Below, piece after piece: positions 16,795-25,145 of a stretch of DNA of 34,421 nt. The notes under the pieces were generated by a model. The model had not been told where the DNA came from, ran no database searches, and saw nothing but the letters and a program-made list of their open reading frames with translations. This DNA is from an uncultured Lachnospiraceae bacterium (GTDB taxonomy: Bacteria; Bacillota; Clostridia; Lachnospirales; Lachnospiraceae): contig CAKRQV010000021.1 of assembly GCA_934394565.1 (NCBI GenBank), positions 1 through 34,421 on the forward strand, given 5' to 3'. Numbering within the stretch: the first letter of the stretch is position 1; the number at the start of each line of letters is the position of its first letter. The position numbers were made by a program, and so were the translations under genes.

Positions 16795-17761
16795 ACATTT
16801 CCCTTATCCTTTCCCGGATTTTCTCATCCGGCATGTTGTTGGCCTTGCCGGACAGAATAATGCGTACTGTCTTGATCTCATTTTCTCTGGCCAGCACGTA
16901 GGCGACCAGCGGGCCAATGGATGAGGCCTCGTATTTCTGTGGGCGGATCGTGGCGATCACCCGGTTATCACACCAGCATTCAAAAGCGGATGGGGACTGT
17001 CTTAATGCCTCGGCACACTCACCGTAGCCAAAGGTCGTCAGGCATTCGCAGATTGCCTCAAAGCCGGATACCACTGCTTTGGCCAGTGCCTCCACACTGA
17101 TCGTCTTACAGGGTGCCATGGCTCTTCTGGCAAAATCCTCGCTCTTGCCTGTTTTCTGGGCACGTACGGCGATCTTGATATTGGCGATCGCCACGGTGCT
17201 TTCGGCATATTCCCGGATCAGCGGAGTTTCTGCCTTTTCACCAGCCCGTAAGATTGCTTCCAGACATGCCCTGTCGACGATCACATCACACAGCTGGCCA
17301 TCCCTTGTATGCAGAAGCGTCTCATAGGCTTCCCTTGCCACCGCCTGCATATGATCCGGCAGCCGGTAGTATTCCTTTTCCCGGAGAATCTTTTCCATTT
17401 CCCCGCCGGAAATCGCCGCCTTTTCCATATAAATACCGGGATGGTGTCCCTCGCGGCAGATCTCCTTGATCGCTGCTTTGAGGTTATGGTACAGATCCGG
17501 ATATCTCAGGACATCAAACACGGACATATCCACATGCATACTGTCCATGGTCTCCCAGATTTTTTCAGTCTCCCGCTGCAGCATATGATCTGCATTCAGC
17601 TCCTGCTGCGGATCACCCCAGCCCTTTTCGGTCAGAAGCTGCAGACAGCTCTCTTCTGAGTCGCAGGCCATCAGCTGGTCAATATTTGCAGCGGATAAAA
17701 GATGTACCTCCAACGCTCTCAGCCGGGCTACCGCATAGGTATATTTCATATCAAACATCAT
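16787..17761 (-). CDS. ntpC: V-type ATP synthase subunit C (NtpC, subunit d-like)
   Basis: A 324-residue all-helical subunit that caps the membrane rotor ring and holds the central stalk. The start YAVARLRALEVHLLSAANI and the repeated three-part helical organisation fit the family. Sequence identity in this family is low, so position in the operon between ntpE and ntpG is the stronger evidence. It lies 18 nt after ntpE. Confidence 0.9.
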   Translation of the reverse strand: MMFDMKYTYAVARLRALEVHLLSAANIDQLMACDSEESCLQLLTEKGWGDPQQELNADHMLQRETEKIWETMDSMHVDMSVFDVLRYPDLYHNLKAAIKEICREGHHPGIYMEKAAISGGEMEKILREKEYYRLPDHMQAVAREAYETLLHTRDGQLCDVIVDRACLEAILRAGEKAETPLIREYAESTVAIANIKIAVRAQKTGKSEDFARRAMAPCKTISVEALAKAVVSGFEAICECLTTFGYGECAEALRQSPSAFECWCDNRVIATIRPQKYEASSIGPLVAYVLARENEIKTVRIILSGKANNMPDEKIRERIREMYV

Positions 17762-17779
17762 GTTTCCTCCTTACATTGA

Positions 17780-18373
17780 TCAGGGGAACAAAAGTTTTGA
17801 AACCCGGTCACCAAGTTCATCTTTTTTATCTGCAAATAACGCCTTGAAGGAACAGTTTTCTTCGATACCGCCATAGCTTAAGATAAAGCCTTTGTCCAGC
17901 TTATCTGCTGTCTGTGCGATTGTCAGACTGCCGCCGGCCTGTTTTGCCGCTGCAGCGATCTTCTCTGCAAAGTTCTCCGGCATAGCGGCATAATCTACTG
18001 CTGTCAGAAGCATCTGTCCGCTTTCCGGACGGGCAAATTTGCGTACCATATCTTCCAGCACAGCGTAATATGCGATACCCTCAACCTTACAGAACGTATC
18101 ATAAGCCTTCTGCACAGTCTCCTGGATCAGCTCCTGTTTTGCTTTCAGGATCTCGGTTCTTCGCATCAGATCGATGGCTGAAAGATTTCTCTCTTCCAGT
18201 GCACGCACATCAGCTGCCGATTTCTGTTTGATCTTATCGCAACCGGCTTTCGCCTCTTTTTCAGCAGATTCCTTAATGGCAGCGGCCTGAGATGCAGCGT
18301 CTTTTCTTTTTATATCGGCGGCACTTTTAGCTTCGTCCAAAATACGTGCCACCATTTTATCCAATCCAGTCAT
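17780..18373 (-). CDS. ntpE: V-type ATP synthase subunit E (peripheral stalk)
   Basis: A 197-residue peripheral stalk subunit: a long N-terminal coiled coil rich in Ala, Lys and Glu (about 8-95) and a compact C-terminal head that binds the A3B3 crown. I chose the start at 18373 because of an AAGGAGAG site and the family-like MTGLDKMVARILDEAK; the longer open frame runs into ntpK. Confidence 0.9.
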   Translation of the reverse strand: MTGLDKMVARILDEAKSAADIKRKDAASQAAAIKESAEKEAKAGCDKIKQKSAADVRALEERNLSAIDLMRRTEILKAKQELIQETVQKAYDTFCKVEGIAYYAVLEDMVRKFARPESGQMLLTAVDYAAMPENFAEKIAAAAKQAGGSLTIAQTADKLDKGFILSYGGIEENCSFKALFADKKDELGDRVSKLLFP

Positions 18374-18401
18374 TCTCAAGCTCTCCTTACATCTTTTCTG
18401 C

Positions 18402-18875
18402 TTATACCGGTACGTTTGTGATAACAAGTACAGAGGTCAGAAGAGCAAGGATCGCATAAGTCTCAACCATGGCCGGGAACAGCATGGCTTTACCAAACTG
18501 ATCTTCACGTTTTGCGATAATACCGATGGCTGCTGCAGATGTCATACCCTGATATTTACCGGATACAAGACCTACAATACCGATCGGCAGACAGCCACCC
18601 AAAACCATCAGACCTGTGACCCAGTCAAGACTTGCCAGACCACCGCCTAAAAGACCGATCTTTGACAGTGTGATAAATCCAACCAGCAGACCGTAGATAC
18701 CCTGTGTACCTGGAAGCAGCTGCATGATCAGAACCTTTGCGAACTTGTTCGGATCCTCTGTAACAACACCGGAAGCTGCCTGACCGGCAACACCAACACC
18801 GATAGCGGAACCCATACCTGCCAGAAATACTGCACTTGCTGCACCTAATAATGCGAAAACAACACCTAAACTCAT
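18402..18875 (-). CDS. ntpK: V-type ATP synthase subunit K (rotor ring proteolipid)
   Basis: A 157-residue four-helix proteolipid of the membrane ring. The first hairpin has QLLPGTQGIYG and the second has VETYAIL with the ion-carrying E139. The residues known to hold Na+ in Enterococcus hirae NtpK (L61, T64, Q65, Q110, E139) have matches here at L54, T57, Q58, Q109 and E139. This points to Na+ coupling rather than H+. Gaps to ntpI and ntpE are 6 and 28 nt. Confidence 0.96.
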   Translation of the reverse strand: MSLGVVFALLGAASAVFLAGMGSAIGVGVAGQAASGVVTEDPNKFAKVLIMQLLPGTQGIYGLLVGFITLSKIGLLGGGLASLDWVTGLMVLGGCLPIGIVGLVSGKYQGMTSAAAIGIIAKREDQFGKAMLFPAMVETYAILALLTSVLVITNVPV

Positions 18876-18881
18876 GAGTAG

Positions 18882-20894
18882 TTATTCCTCCTTAATATCT
18901 ACATATTTTGTATTTTCTTTAAACGGGGTAAACGGACTTCCTCCGCCCTCGTAAAATTTCCCGAAAAACTCGACATACTGCAGACGGTTGGTATGCACGT
19001 AAGCGCCCAGCAGATTGATCGCAAGGCTTAATGTATGTCCGACCAGGAAAACTAAAATAAACATGATCACGCCGACAACGCTTCTGCCTCCCATGCTGCC
19101 GATCTGGTTGATGACCTGGGCAATAACACCAGTGGCCAGGCCAAGGGCCAGCAGACGGGAATAGGAAAGCACATCGGACAGCCAGCTCGTCACACCATAC
19201 AGTTCATATGCACCAAGGGCAATCCGAAGGCCTGGATTTTTCTTGTCTCTGGCCGAGAAAAGAAGCAGTCCCAGTGCACCTGCGATGGTGAAAGCCTTTG
19301 CCAGCAGATTGATGGCTGCAGGGAATACGATCTGCACACCTGCAATGCCTGCAAAAATGCTCGATGGGATCAAAAGTAATAACAGGCCGATCAGGAACAA
19401 GAACCAGCACCCTGTATCGATCAGTGCACCCATCACATCGCCGTTTTTAATACTTGTGTATCCTTTCAGGAAAAGTCCTGTAAACAAATGGACAAGACCG
19501 ACACCCAGCGAGAATAACAGAAGCTTCATCGGGTCATTGAGTGGCGCGAACCACAGTGGCGGTATACCGACCTCGTGTCCGAAGAATACCCTCGATACCA
19601 CGTTGATCGCATCTCCGAAGAATCCGCCAAACAGAATACCCCAGACGATCGTGGAAATACCACAGTACATAAACAGCTTTAATGTCTGTTTCATGCTCTC
19701 ACCCATACGTGGGAACTTTTTGACCGCCCACAAACAGCCAAGGGTGATCACCAGTCCATATCCTGCATCTGAAAGCATCATACCAAACAGAAAAATATAG
19801 AACATCGACATGAGCTTTGTCGGATCGATTTCTCCCTTTTTCGGAAGTCCAAAGGATGCGAGGATACCTTCTGTCGTGGATGATATCGGGCCATTGTGCA
19901 AAAGCACCGGTGGCTGCTCATCTTCCGGAATCTCTTCTATATCGATCCTGCAATCGTAGATATCGCCGATTTTTTCCTGTAACAGCTGCATCTTTTCTTC
20001 CGGGACATAGCCGGTAACAAAAAATGTATGTTCTGACTGGGGCAGCTGACCCAGCACTTCGTATTTGTCTGCACGGATCCGGTAATAATCGGATATTTCC
20101 TGCAGATCCTTTCTGCGTCCCGCATTTCCTTCGATCTTTTTGACCGCTTCGTGGATCATCTGTTTCAGGTCTTCGATCTGGATCTCGCAGTCTTTCTTTT
20201 CTTCCTGCGGAATCTTTTTGGAAGCCTGCGACGGTCTGGAAAAACCATGCTGACGTAAGATATCTTCCAGTTTACCTGCTTCTTCCTTTAATGCCGTGAC
20301 TGCAAGATATGTGGTATCCTTGTCTGCCGACAGGATCTGTACCTCATACGCTTCCGGTGCATCTTCTGTCTCGGCCACCATGCCGTAAATGGCATCTGCC
20401 GTCCATACACCGGACATCGTACCCACAATACAGACGCTCTGCTTTGTGGTACTTCCGCTAAGCGGCACATCCAGCTTCAGCCACGGTGTCAGTGCTTCAA
20501 TCTGATTTTCCAGTTTGACAATGGCGGCTTCGTTTTCTGCGATCTGGCGGCTCCAGTCAGTCAGCTGCTTCGCATCCTGCAAAATCTGGGTTTTTCTCTC
20601 TACACAGCCCCAGTATTCCGGTTTGCCAATCAGCGGCTTCCCCTCCAGCGAAGACAGCATGGACTTTTTCTCCGGTGCATACCGGTCTAACACTTCCAAT
20701 GCCTGATCTGCTGCCACAGCCTGTTTTTCAAATACCTGACGGCTCTTGGCCGTGTCCATTTTGTGCAGATTTTCGTCCTGCAACATCGATACATCGACCT
20801 GCATGATACCCAGAGCCTGCAGCTTTTCCAATATGGCTTTTCGATCCTCTTTCAGCGCGCAGATACTGATTCTGTGCATCTGCAATACTGCCAT
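18882..20894 (-). CDS. ntpI: V-type ATP synthase subunit I (membrane stator, subunit a)
   Basis: A 670-residue subunit with a cytosolic N-terminal half that binds the peripheral stalks (coiled coils near 105-135 and 205-260). The C-terminal half, from about 360, has seven or eight membrane segments. The essential ion-channel arginine is R580 in SYSRLLALGLATG. Starts after AAAGGAGG. It lies 93 nt after the ntpF stop; that gap holds no gene. Confidence 0.96.
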   Translation of the reverse strand: MAVLQMHRISICALKEDRKAILEKLQALGIMQVDVSMLQDENLHKMDTAKSRQVFEKQAVAADQALEVLDRYAPEKKSMLSSLEGKPLIGKPEYWGCVERKTQILQDAKQLTDWSRQIAENEAAIVKLENQIEALTPWLKLDVPLSGSTTKQSVCIVGTMSGVWTADAIYGMVAETEDAPEAYEVQILSADKDTTYLAVTALKEEAGKLEDILRQHGFSRPSQASKKIPQEEKKDCEIQIEDLKQMIHEAVKKIEGNAGRRKDLQEISDYYRIRADKYEVLGQLPQSEHTFFVTGYVPEEKMQLLQEKIGDIYDCRIDIEEIPEDEQPPVLLHNGPISSTTEGILASFGLPKKGEIDPTKLMSMFYIFLFGMMLSDAGYGLVITLGCLWAVKKFPRMGESMKQTLKLFMYCGISTIVWGILFGGFFGDAINVVSRVFFGHEVGIPPLWFAPLNDPMKLLLFSLGVGLVHLFTGLFLKGYTSIKNGDVMGALIDTGCWFLFLIGLLLLLIPSSIFAGIAGVQIVFPAAINLLAKAFTIAGALGLLLFSARDKKNPGLRIALGAYELYGVTSWLSDVLSYSRLLALGLATGVIAQVINQIGSMGGRSVVGVIMFILVFLVGHTLSLAINLLGAYVHTNRLQYVEFFGKFYEGGGSPFTPFKENTKYVDIKEE

Positions 20895-20987
20895 CCGGAC
20901 ATCCCTCCTTTATTTCTCGCTTACAGTGTGATGTACATCTGTATGTCCATACCGTGTCCGGACTTTCTTCCAGATATACATGTTTCA

Positions 20988-21296
20988 TTAATACAGCATC
21001 TGTATCACGGCATCCACTGCATCTGCCTGTCGGGAAGCAGCCTGCGCTTTCATGGCATCCACCTCAGCCTTGATCTGCTGTCTGGCTTCTTCCATCTTTG
21101 TCTCCTGGGCTTTTCTTGCCGCCTCAAGATCCTGTACTGCTGCCTCTTTTGCTTCCTTTAGTTCCTGTTCCTGCTGTTGTTTTGCTTCCTGTCTGGCATT
21201 TTGCACGATCTTTTCGCTGTCGGCCTCGCCGTCTTTGATGATCTTTGCTGCCTGTACCTCCGCTTCACGGACAGCATTCAGGGTTTCCTGCACCAT
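20988..21296 (-). CDS. ntpF: V-type ATP synthase subunit F/G-H like peripheral stalk subunit (NtpF)
   Basis: A 102-residue, almost entirely coiled-coil protein (Ala/Glu/Gln/Lys rich) that pairs with NtpE in the peripheral stalks. Family assignment rests on size, coiled-coil character and its place first in an ntpFIKECGABD order. Starts after GAGGAGGTGG. It is the first gene of the operon. Confidence 0.82.
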   Translation of the reverse strand: MVQETLNAVREAEVQAAKIIKDGEADSEKIVQNARQEAKQQQEQELKEAKEAAVQDLEAARKAQETKMEEARQQIKAEVDAMKAQAASRQADAVDAVIQMLY

Positions 21297-21326
21297 CGGA
21301 CCACCTCCTCTTTCAAAATCCTTGTT

Positions 21327-21332
21327 ATTATA
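21327..21332 (-). promoter_or_regulatory. -10 element candidate for the V-ATPase operon
   Basis: TATAAT on the minus strand, about 30 nt before the ntpF start; no good -35 at 16-18 nt. The stretch 21297-21612 is very A/T-rich and holds no gene. Two GTACAAA repeats further upstream (about 21404 and 21435) were noticed but have no clear meaning. Confidence 0.45.
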
Positions 21333-21612
21333 TTAACACATCGGTCGCAAAAAGAAAGACCAAATGTTAATTTCGTTATTTTATTGTCATTTTCACTGGT
21401 TGTTTTGTACAATTTGTCCTGTGTTTTTTCTCTTTTTGTACACATTTCGTCCATATTATTTTATTTCAGACAAATAATGGATTGTGCATTGTATACAGAA
21501 TATTGTTTGACCACTTTCTTCTTTCTTTTTTCGTTTTTGCATTTTTTCATTTCATAACTTTCATTTTATTTATCTCTTAACTTCTATACCGGGCAGTATA
21601 CGCCTGTTTTTG

Positions 21613-21679
21613 CATAAAAAATACAGTCAAAACGCCTCCTCTGTCTGATATAGGACAGTTTCTGCGATTTTGACTGTAT
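21613..21679 (-). terminator. Terminator after larE
   Basis: On the minus strand an outer stem ATACAGTCAAAA-TCGC with GCG-TTTTGACTGTAT (one bulged base) encloses a small inner hairpin (CTGTC/GACAG). It is followed by TTTTTT. The stem starts 14 nt after the larE stop. Confidence 0.8.
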
Positions 21680-21692
21680 CATGCTTGTCTTT

Positions 21693-22532
21693 TTATATTT
21701 CTTTTTCTTCTTTGGTCAGTGTCTCATTCATGCTGCCTGTACGGTAGCCCATGAGATCCATCGTAACGTAGGTAAAACCATAAGACTTAAATTCTGCATA
21801 GATCTTTTCCCGGTTTTCTTTCTCGATCAACTTCGGAAATTCCTCCGGGGAGATTTCGATGCGGGCGATCATGCCGTGGATACGCACACGTACCTGCGTA
21901 AATCCAAGGTCCAAAAGCAGCTGCTCGGCCTTGTCCACCATGCCCAGTTTTTCCTCGGTGATCGTCTCGCCGTAAGGGAAGCGGGAGGACAGACAGGCAA
22001 AGGACTGTTTTTTCCATGTCGGCAGTCCCAGCTCATGGGAAATGGCACGGATATCGTCCTTGTACAGCTCGCTGTGGCGCAGCGGGCTTTTGACTCCCAG
22101 CTCTTTGATGGCCAGCAGACCCGGACGGTAATCGCCATTATCGTCCATGTTAGAGCCTTCCACGATAGCGGCTACGCCCTGCGCCTTTGCCAGCTCTCCC
22201 ATTTTGGTGAAAAGCTCCTTCTTGCACAGGTAACAGCGGTTTTTCGGATTCTGGGCAAAGCCCTCGATGGACAGCTCCTCGGATTCGCAGATCAGATGGT
22301 GGATGCCCTCCTTTTCGCAGAAAGCCTTTGCCTCGCCAAGCTCACGTTTCGGGAAAGAACAGGATACCGCTGTCACAGCGATACACTTGTCTCCCAGTAC
22401 ATCGTGGGCCACCTTTAACAGAAAGGTGGAATCCACGCCGCCGGAAAAAGCAACAGCTACGGAACCCAGCTCTTTCAGATAGCTTTTCAGCTTCTCGTAT
22501 TTTTCCTGCTGCAGGGTGGTCAGTATACTCAT
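21693..22532 (-). CDS. larE: LarE-like ATP-dependent sacrificial sulfur transferase
   Basis: A 279-residue PP-loop ATPase. It has SGGVDST (30-36), CYLCK (100-104) and the segment KQSFACLSSRFPYG, where C180 matches the sulfur-donating Cys176 of Lactiplantibacillus LarE. LarE adds sulfur to the pyridinium dicarboxylate precursor of the nickel-pincer cofactor. No larA, larB or larC is visible here, so the substrate is inferred from the family only. Its start overlaps the preceding rhodanese-TtcA gene by 4 nt, which implies coupled expression. A terminator follows. Confidence 0.88.
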   Translation of the reverse strand: MSILTTLQQEKYEKLKSYLKELGSVAVAFSGGVDSTFLLKVAHDVLGDKCIAVTAVSCSFPKRELGEAKAFCEKEGIHHLICESEELSIEGFAQNPKNRCYLCKKELFTKMGELAKAQGVAAIVEGSNMDDNGDYRPGLLAIKELGVKSPLRHSELYKDDIRAISHELGLPTWKKQSFACLSSRFPYGETITEEKLGMVDKAEQLLLDLGFTQVRVRIHGMIARIEISPEEFPKLIEKENREKIYAEFKSYGFTYVTMDLMGYRTGSMNETLTKEEKEI

Positions 22533-23695
22533 GCTTCGTCCTCCTGACCTTTTTCCGTCTCATGCTTCGGATCATCGTAAGTTTCCAGGAAATGATGCCG
22601 TACACCATCCTGTTTATAGGCGATCACGGTGCTTAAGTTGACATTCTCCACGCTCTTGAAGATATTGCTCTCCACGAACGGATTGACCTCTTTCAGCCGG
22701 CGGATCAGCTCCTTGATCTCCACACGTTTTGAACGGCTCTCTTCATTATTACATGTGGTGCAGGTATCGGTAAACTTGCAGGCACACTGGATAAAATGCA
22801 GATTATTATAGTCTCTCCATGCCTTGATATCGTCTTCGCGGACAAGATAGAGCGGTCGAATCAGCTCCATGCCTTCAAAATTGGTGCTGTGCAGCTTCGG
22901 CATCATAGTCTGTACCTGTGCACCATAAAGCATGCCCATCAGGATCGTCTCGATCACATCGTCGTAGTGATGACCGAGGGCGATCTTGTTGCAGCCCATC
23001 TCTTTTGCAAAATTATATAAATATCCACGGCGCATGCGGGCGCAGAGATAACATGGTGACTTCTCGATCGTGTACACCGCATCGAAAATCTGGGATTCAA
23101 AGATTGTGATCGGCACATTGAGCCGTCTGGCATTCTCTTCGATGATGCCACGATTGGCCGGACTATAGCCCGGATCCATGACGATAAATTTCACTTCAAA
23201 ATCAAATTTATTATGACGTTTCAGCTCCTGAAAGCACTTGGCCATCAGCATGGAATCCTTGCCGCCGGAAATACAGACGGCGATATGGTCACCCTCTTTG
23301 ACCAGTTCATAATTGTTGATGGCCTTGGTAAATTTACACCAGATGGATTTGCGGAACTTTTTCTGGAGACTCTTCTCCACGTCACCGGCAAAATCCTCCG
23401 CCATATCCTGCTTCATATGGTCCAGCAGCCAGGACGCAAAACCGCCTTCCAGGCTGCAGGCATTGTAGCCGTTTGCCACCAGCTCGTCCGCCACATCCAC
23501 AGAGATCCGGCCACGGCTGCAACAGACGATCTGCTGCTTTTCCTTATCCAGTCCCGGTGTGTCCAGAATATGGTCTTTGTCTGCATGGATGGCTCCCGGT
23601 ATCCTTCCTGATGCCATCTGCTCCGGGCTGCGGATATCCAGGATCTGATAACGGTCCGGGTTCAGGTCCAGCATGTCTTTTACTGTTATATTCAT
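22529..23695 (-). CDS. Rhodanese - TtcA-like PP-loop fusion protein
   Basis: A 388-residue two-domain protein. Residues about 1-95 form a rhodanese domain with active-site C59 in CSRGRIS. Residues about 115-340 form a TtcA/TilS-type PP-loop domain with SGGKDS (143-148), the C215-x2-C218 pair and a later C304/C306/C312/C315 cluster. TtcA makes 2-thiocytidine at tRNA position 32 using an Fe-S cluster; a rhodanese would supply persulfide sulfur. The start at 23695 follows AAAGGA; a longer frame to 23788 has a non-family leader. The real substrate could be another tRNA or a small molecule. The gap 23696-23839 shows no gene. Confidence 0.88.
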   Translation of the reverse strand: MNITVKDMLDLNPDRYQILDIRSPEQMASGRIPGAIHADKDHILDTPGLDKEKQQIVCCSRGRISVDVADELVANGYNACSLEGGFASWLLDHMKQDMAEDFAGDVEKSLQKKFRKSIWCKFTKAINNYELVKEGDHIAVCISGGKDSMLMAKCFQELKRHNKFDFEVKFIVMDPGYSPANRGIIEENARRLNVPITIFESQIFDAVYTIEKSPCYLCARMRRGYLYNFAKEMGCNKIALGHHYDDVIETILMGMLYGAQVQTMMPKLHSTNFEGMELIRPLYLVREDDIKAWRDYNNLHFIQCACKFTDTCTTCNNEESRSKRVEIKELIRRLKEVNPFVESNIFKSVENVNLSTVIAYKQDGVRHHFLETYDDPKHETEKGQEDEA

Positions 23696-23839
23696 ATTGT
23701 AATTCCTTTTTATCTGTAGAATATTGTTACATTCATATGCAATCACGTCTTTCCCGGACAGGAATGTCTGTTTTTGCATATTTGACACAACATCGTATAT
23801 TTGTGCAGATTCTCACGTCTTTATACTTTACCATGTATC

Positions 23840-24595
23840 CTACTTTGCCACAATATCTTTAATGACTTCTCCTGCAATGATCAGACCTGCCACGGATGGT
23901 ACGAAAGCTACGCTGCCCGGAATATCCCGCCTTTCTGTACACTTATGTGCTGCCCCCGGAGGACAGATACAGTGGTTTCGGCAGCTGATCGACATATCCT
24001 CGATCGGACGGGTCGGCTTTTCTTCGGAATACACAACTTTCAGTTTTTTTACACCTCGTTTTTTCATCTCATGGCGCATCACCTTGGCCAGCGGGCACAT
24101 CTTGGTTTTATAGATATCTGCCACTTTAAACTGTGTCGGGTCAAGCTTATTTCCGGCACCCATGCAGCTGATCACCGGCACACCGGCCTCCTTGGCCTGC
24201 ATAATGATCTGGATCTTGGCCGTTACGGTATCTACGGCATCCACGACATAATCATATTTTGAAAAATCGAACTGATCGGCTGTCTCCGGCAGGAAAAAGC
24301 ACTGGTGTGTCACAACCTCAGCCTGCGGATTGATCTCCAGGATGCGTTCTTTCATGACCTCTGTCTTATATTTGCCTACGGTCTTTCTGGTGGCGATGAT
24401 CTGACGGTTCAGATTGGTCAGACATACCTTGTCATCATCCACAAGCTCCAGCGCACCGACACCGCTTCTGACCAGCGCCTCACAGACATAGCCGCCTACA
24501 CCGCCGATACCAAATACGGCCACTCTGGCCCCTGCCAGTTTATCCATCGCCTCGTGTCCAAGCAAAAGCTCCGTTCTTGAAAATTGATTCAGCAT
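23840..24595 (-). CDS. tcdA: TcdA-like E1 family enzyme (tRNA ct6A dehydratase)
   Basis: A 251-residue ThiF/MoeB-superfamily protein. It has the nucleotide loop GIGGVG (29-34), LVDDDKVCLTNLNRQ (51-65) with the conserved Asp and Arg, and K75. TcdA uses ATP to cyclise t6A37 to ct6A37 in tRNA, so it would act on the product of the TsaBDE operon in this window. C-terminal Cys residues (HCICPPG) could bind metal. The substrate assignment is from the family; an alternative is a sulfur-carrier activating role next to the sulfur transferases. Confidence 0.88.
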   Translation of the reverse strand: MLNQFSRTELLLGHEAMDKLAGARVAVFGIGGVGGYVCEALVRSGVGALELVDDDKVCLTNLNRQIIATRKTVGKYKTEVMKERILEINPQAEVVTHQCFFLPETADQFDFSKYDYVVDAVDTVTAKIQIIMQAKEAGVPVISCMGAGNKLDPTQFKVADIYKTKMCPLAKVMRHEMKKRGVKKLKVVYSEEKPTRPIEDMSISCRNHCICPPGAAHKCTERRDIPGSVAFVPSVAGLIIAGEVIKDIVAK

Positions 24596-24694
24596 ATATT
24601 TCTCCTTACTCTCGCTGTATAGCCGGCGGCTTACCGCCTTCTTCTCATCCTGCTGTTATATGTAACAGCCCTGCATTTCCTTTTAAACACCGGT

Positions 24695-24720
24695 AAAAAG
24701 GCGGATGTATCACACCCGCC
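24695..24720 (-). terminator. Terminator-like hairpin in the tcdA leader
   Basis: On the minus strand GGCGGGTG (24720-24713) pairs with CATCCGCC (24707-24700), one G-U, loop TGATA, then TTTTT. It begins only about 20 nt after the predicted tcdA start point. Further hairpins follow before the gene: CTGTTA/TAACAG (24654-24668 area) and GGCGG-TAAG-CCGCC (about 24624-24637). Confidence 0.65.
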
Positions 24721-24747
24721 CTGTTTTCCTACCGCATTAGTAGGCTT

Positions 24748-24776
24748 ATTCTATCTTACTTTTGCTGTTTTGTCAA
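24748..24776 (-). promoter_or_regulatory. Promoter of tcdA
   Basis: Minus-strand perfect -35 TTGACA (24776-24771), 17-nt spacer, -10 TAGAAT (24753-24748). Start expected near 24741, giving a leader of about 145 nt. Confidence 0.7.
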
Positions 24777-24846
24777 TTTGATTCCCCGTATTTTCCGCAA
24801 ATATAATCGATCTTTCCTCTTTTCCGAACCATCCTCGCCATACACA

Positions 24847-25124
24847 GGAGGTCAGCCGCCAGGTTCCCCAGCATGTTCCCGCCTCTGCAAAATCCTTAAA
24901 GCAAGGGCTGCTGGTTCTTGGTGCGCAGCTGATTGTCAGACAGAGGCATCTGCCGCCACACCTGGCGGCAGATGAGAGGAGCCTGAGCTGTGTTTTCATC
25001 AGAAAACACGGCGAATCCCCTCGGTTCTCTGTCTGGCGGTCAGCTGCACACCTAGAACCAGCGTCCCGCGCGTCAGGATTTTGCAGAGGCGGGAACATGC
25101 TGGGGAACCTGACGGCTGACCTCC
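24847..25124. repeat. 278-bp imperfect inverted repeat that can fold into a branched structure
   Basis: The outer arms are 50 bp each (24847-24896 and 25075-25124) with one mismatch. A middle stem of 36 bp pairs 24910-24945 with 25027-25062 without gaps, mismatched at few positions. Between them are two hairpins: a perfect 12-bp stem with CACC loop (24947-24974) and an 8-bp stem GTGTTTTC-ATCA-GAAAACAC (24990-25009). The element is G/C-rich compared with its flanks, holds no credible gene and starts 22 nt after the hydrogenase stop. It could be a structured RNA or a miniature transposable element remnant. No target-site duplication was seen. Confidence 0.75.
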
Positions 25125-25145
25125 GTCCGTCTTTTCTTTTTTCTT

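Noticed and set aside
21360..21600. Long T-rich stretch upstream of the V-ATPase operon as a possible origin or phage site
   Set aside because: No repeats of DnaA-box type, no integrase and no tRNA nearby; it reads as an A/T-rich promoter region.
24751..25098. 115-codon open frame on the minus strand across the inverted-repeat element
   Set aside because: It reads through both arms of the palindrome, has odd Cys/Arg-rich composition, and resembles no protein; the frame is a by-product of the repeat.
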